The translations under genes were made by a program, and so were the position numbers. A stretch of 14,553 bases of DNA, taken from assembly GCA_946415665.1 (NCBI GenBank), contig CAMKTI010000033.1, positions 1-14,553 on the forward strand, read 5' to 3'. The notes below the pieces were generated by a model that saw only the letters and a program-made list of their open reading frames with translations, made no database searches and was not told the DNA's origin. Of this stretch, positions 14,551 through 14,553 are shown piece by piece. The first letter of the stretch is position 1, and each line of letters starts with the position of its first letter. The DNA is from an uncultured Clostridia bacterium. GTDB taxonomy: Bacteria; Bacillota; Clostridia; Lachnospirales; CAMVHY01.

Positions 14551-14553
14551 AAA

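Larger units (their letters stand above)
14016..14553. other. Non-coding AT-rich stretch at the window end
   Basis: I see no gene here. A plus-strand open frame from 14069 to 14413 begins RWYKAYKNLSFWKL after a TTG, but it has no recognisable family, runs through a hairpin terminator and becomes a Phe/Leu/Lys-rich string typical of AT-rich non-coding DNA. The stretch holds two terminator-like hairpins (14201-14231 and 14414-14450), an A18 tract (14492-14509) and a promoter-like sequence at the edge. Confidence 0.6.

Noticed and set aside
1..14553. CRISPR array, tRNA or rRNA genes
   Set aside because: No regularly spaced repeats and no tRNA or rRNA-like text were seen on either strand.

Overview
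The window is very AT-rich and bacterial. It has bacterial gene starts (ATG, GTG and TTG, most with a GGAG-type ribosome binding site), TAA or TGA stops, rho-independent terminators and short intergenic gaps. The housekeeping genes point to a low-GC Gram-positive bacterium, probably of the Clostridia: a clostridial-looking NAD+-dependent DNA ligase, a DegV/FakB-like lipid-binding protein, a YkvI-type membrane protein and a FabG/YmfI-like reductase. The many decayed insertion sequences and one large eukaryotic-type gene suggest a host-associated genome, perhaps a symbiont of a protist. That lifestyle is inference.

Region 1 (1-6963) is an accessory segment bracketed by two same-orientation copies of one IS5-type insertion sequence. 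The left copy (1-329) shows only its right end; the right copy (6191-6963) has both ends but an internal deletion. Between them, all on the minus strand, lie three reading units. First is a ubiquitin-specific-protease-like gene (5987 down to 2973). It has the USP Cys box, two CxxC zinc-finger pairs, a His box, an Asn-rich linker and a hydrophobic C-terminal double membrane segment. A single in-frame TAA at 5475-5477 cuts it in two. Next is a polytopic glucosyltransferase-like protein (2830-1313), then a GtrB-type polyprenyl-phosphate glycosyltransferase (1293-358). A perfect TTGACA / 18 / TATAAT promoter stands directly before the deubiquitinase gene.

Region 2 (6964-12539) is ordinary chromosome. 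tspO and ligA form a plus-strand pair behind a terminator and a -10 box. They converge on a minus-strand pair (short-chain dehydrogenase, then degV-like gene) at a shared bidirectional terminator (9594-9650). The YkvI-like gene is divergent from the dehydrogenase.

Region 3 (12540-14553) is decayed. A plus-strand IS5-type transposase pseudogene (12562-13319) is followed by a short remnant of an unknown minus-strand gene (13311-13472). Next comes an internally deleted minus-strand relative of the same IS (13491-14015, with recognisable ends). The last 540 bases are non-coding, with two hairpin terminators, an A18 tract and a promoter-like sequence at the window edge that points outward.

The most interesting item is the eukaryotic-type deubiquitinase: a probable host-interaction protein acquired from, or evolved for, a eukaryotic host. 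It sits next to surface-glycosylation genes in an IS-bounded segment and is either freshly broken or expressed through a stop codon.
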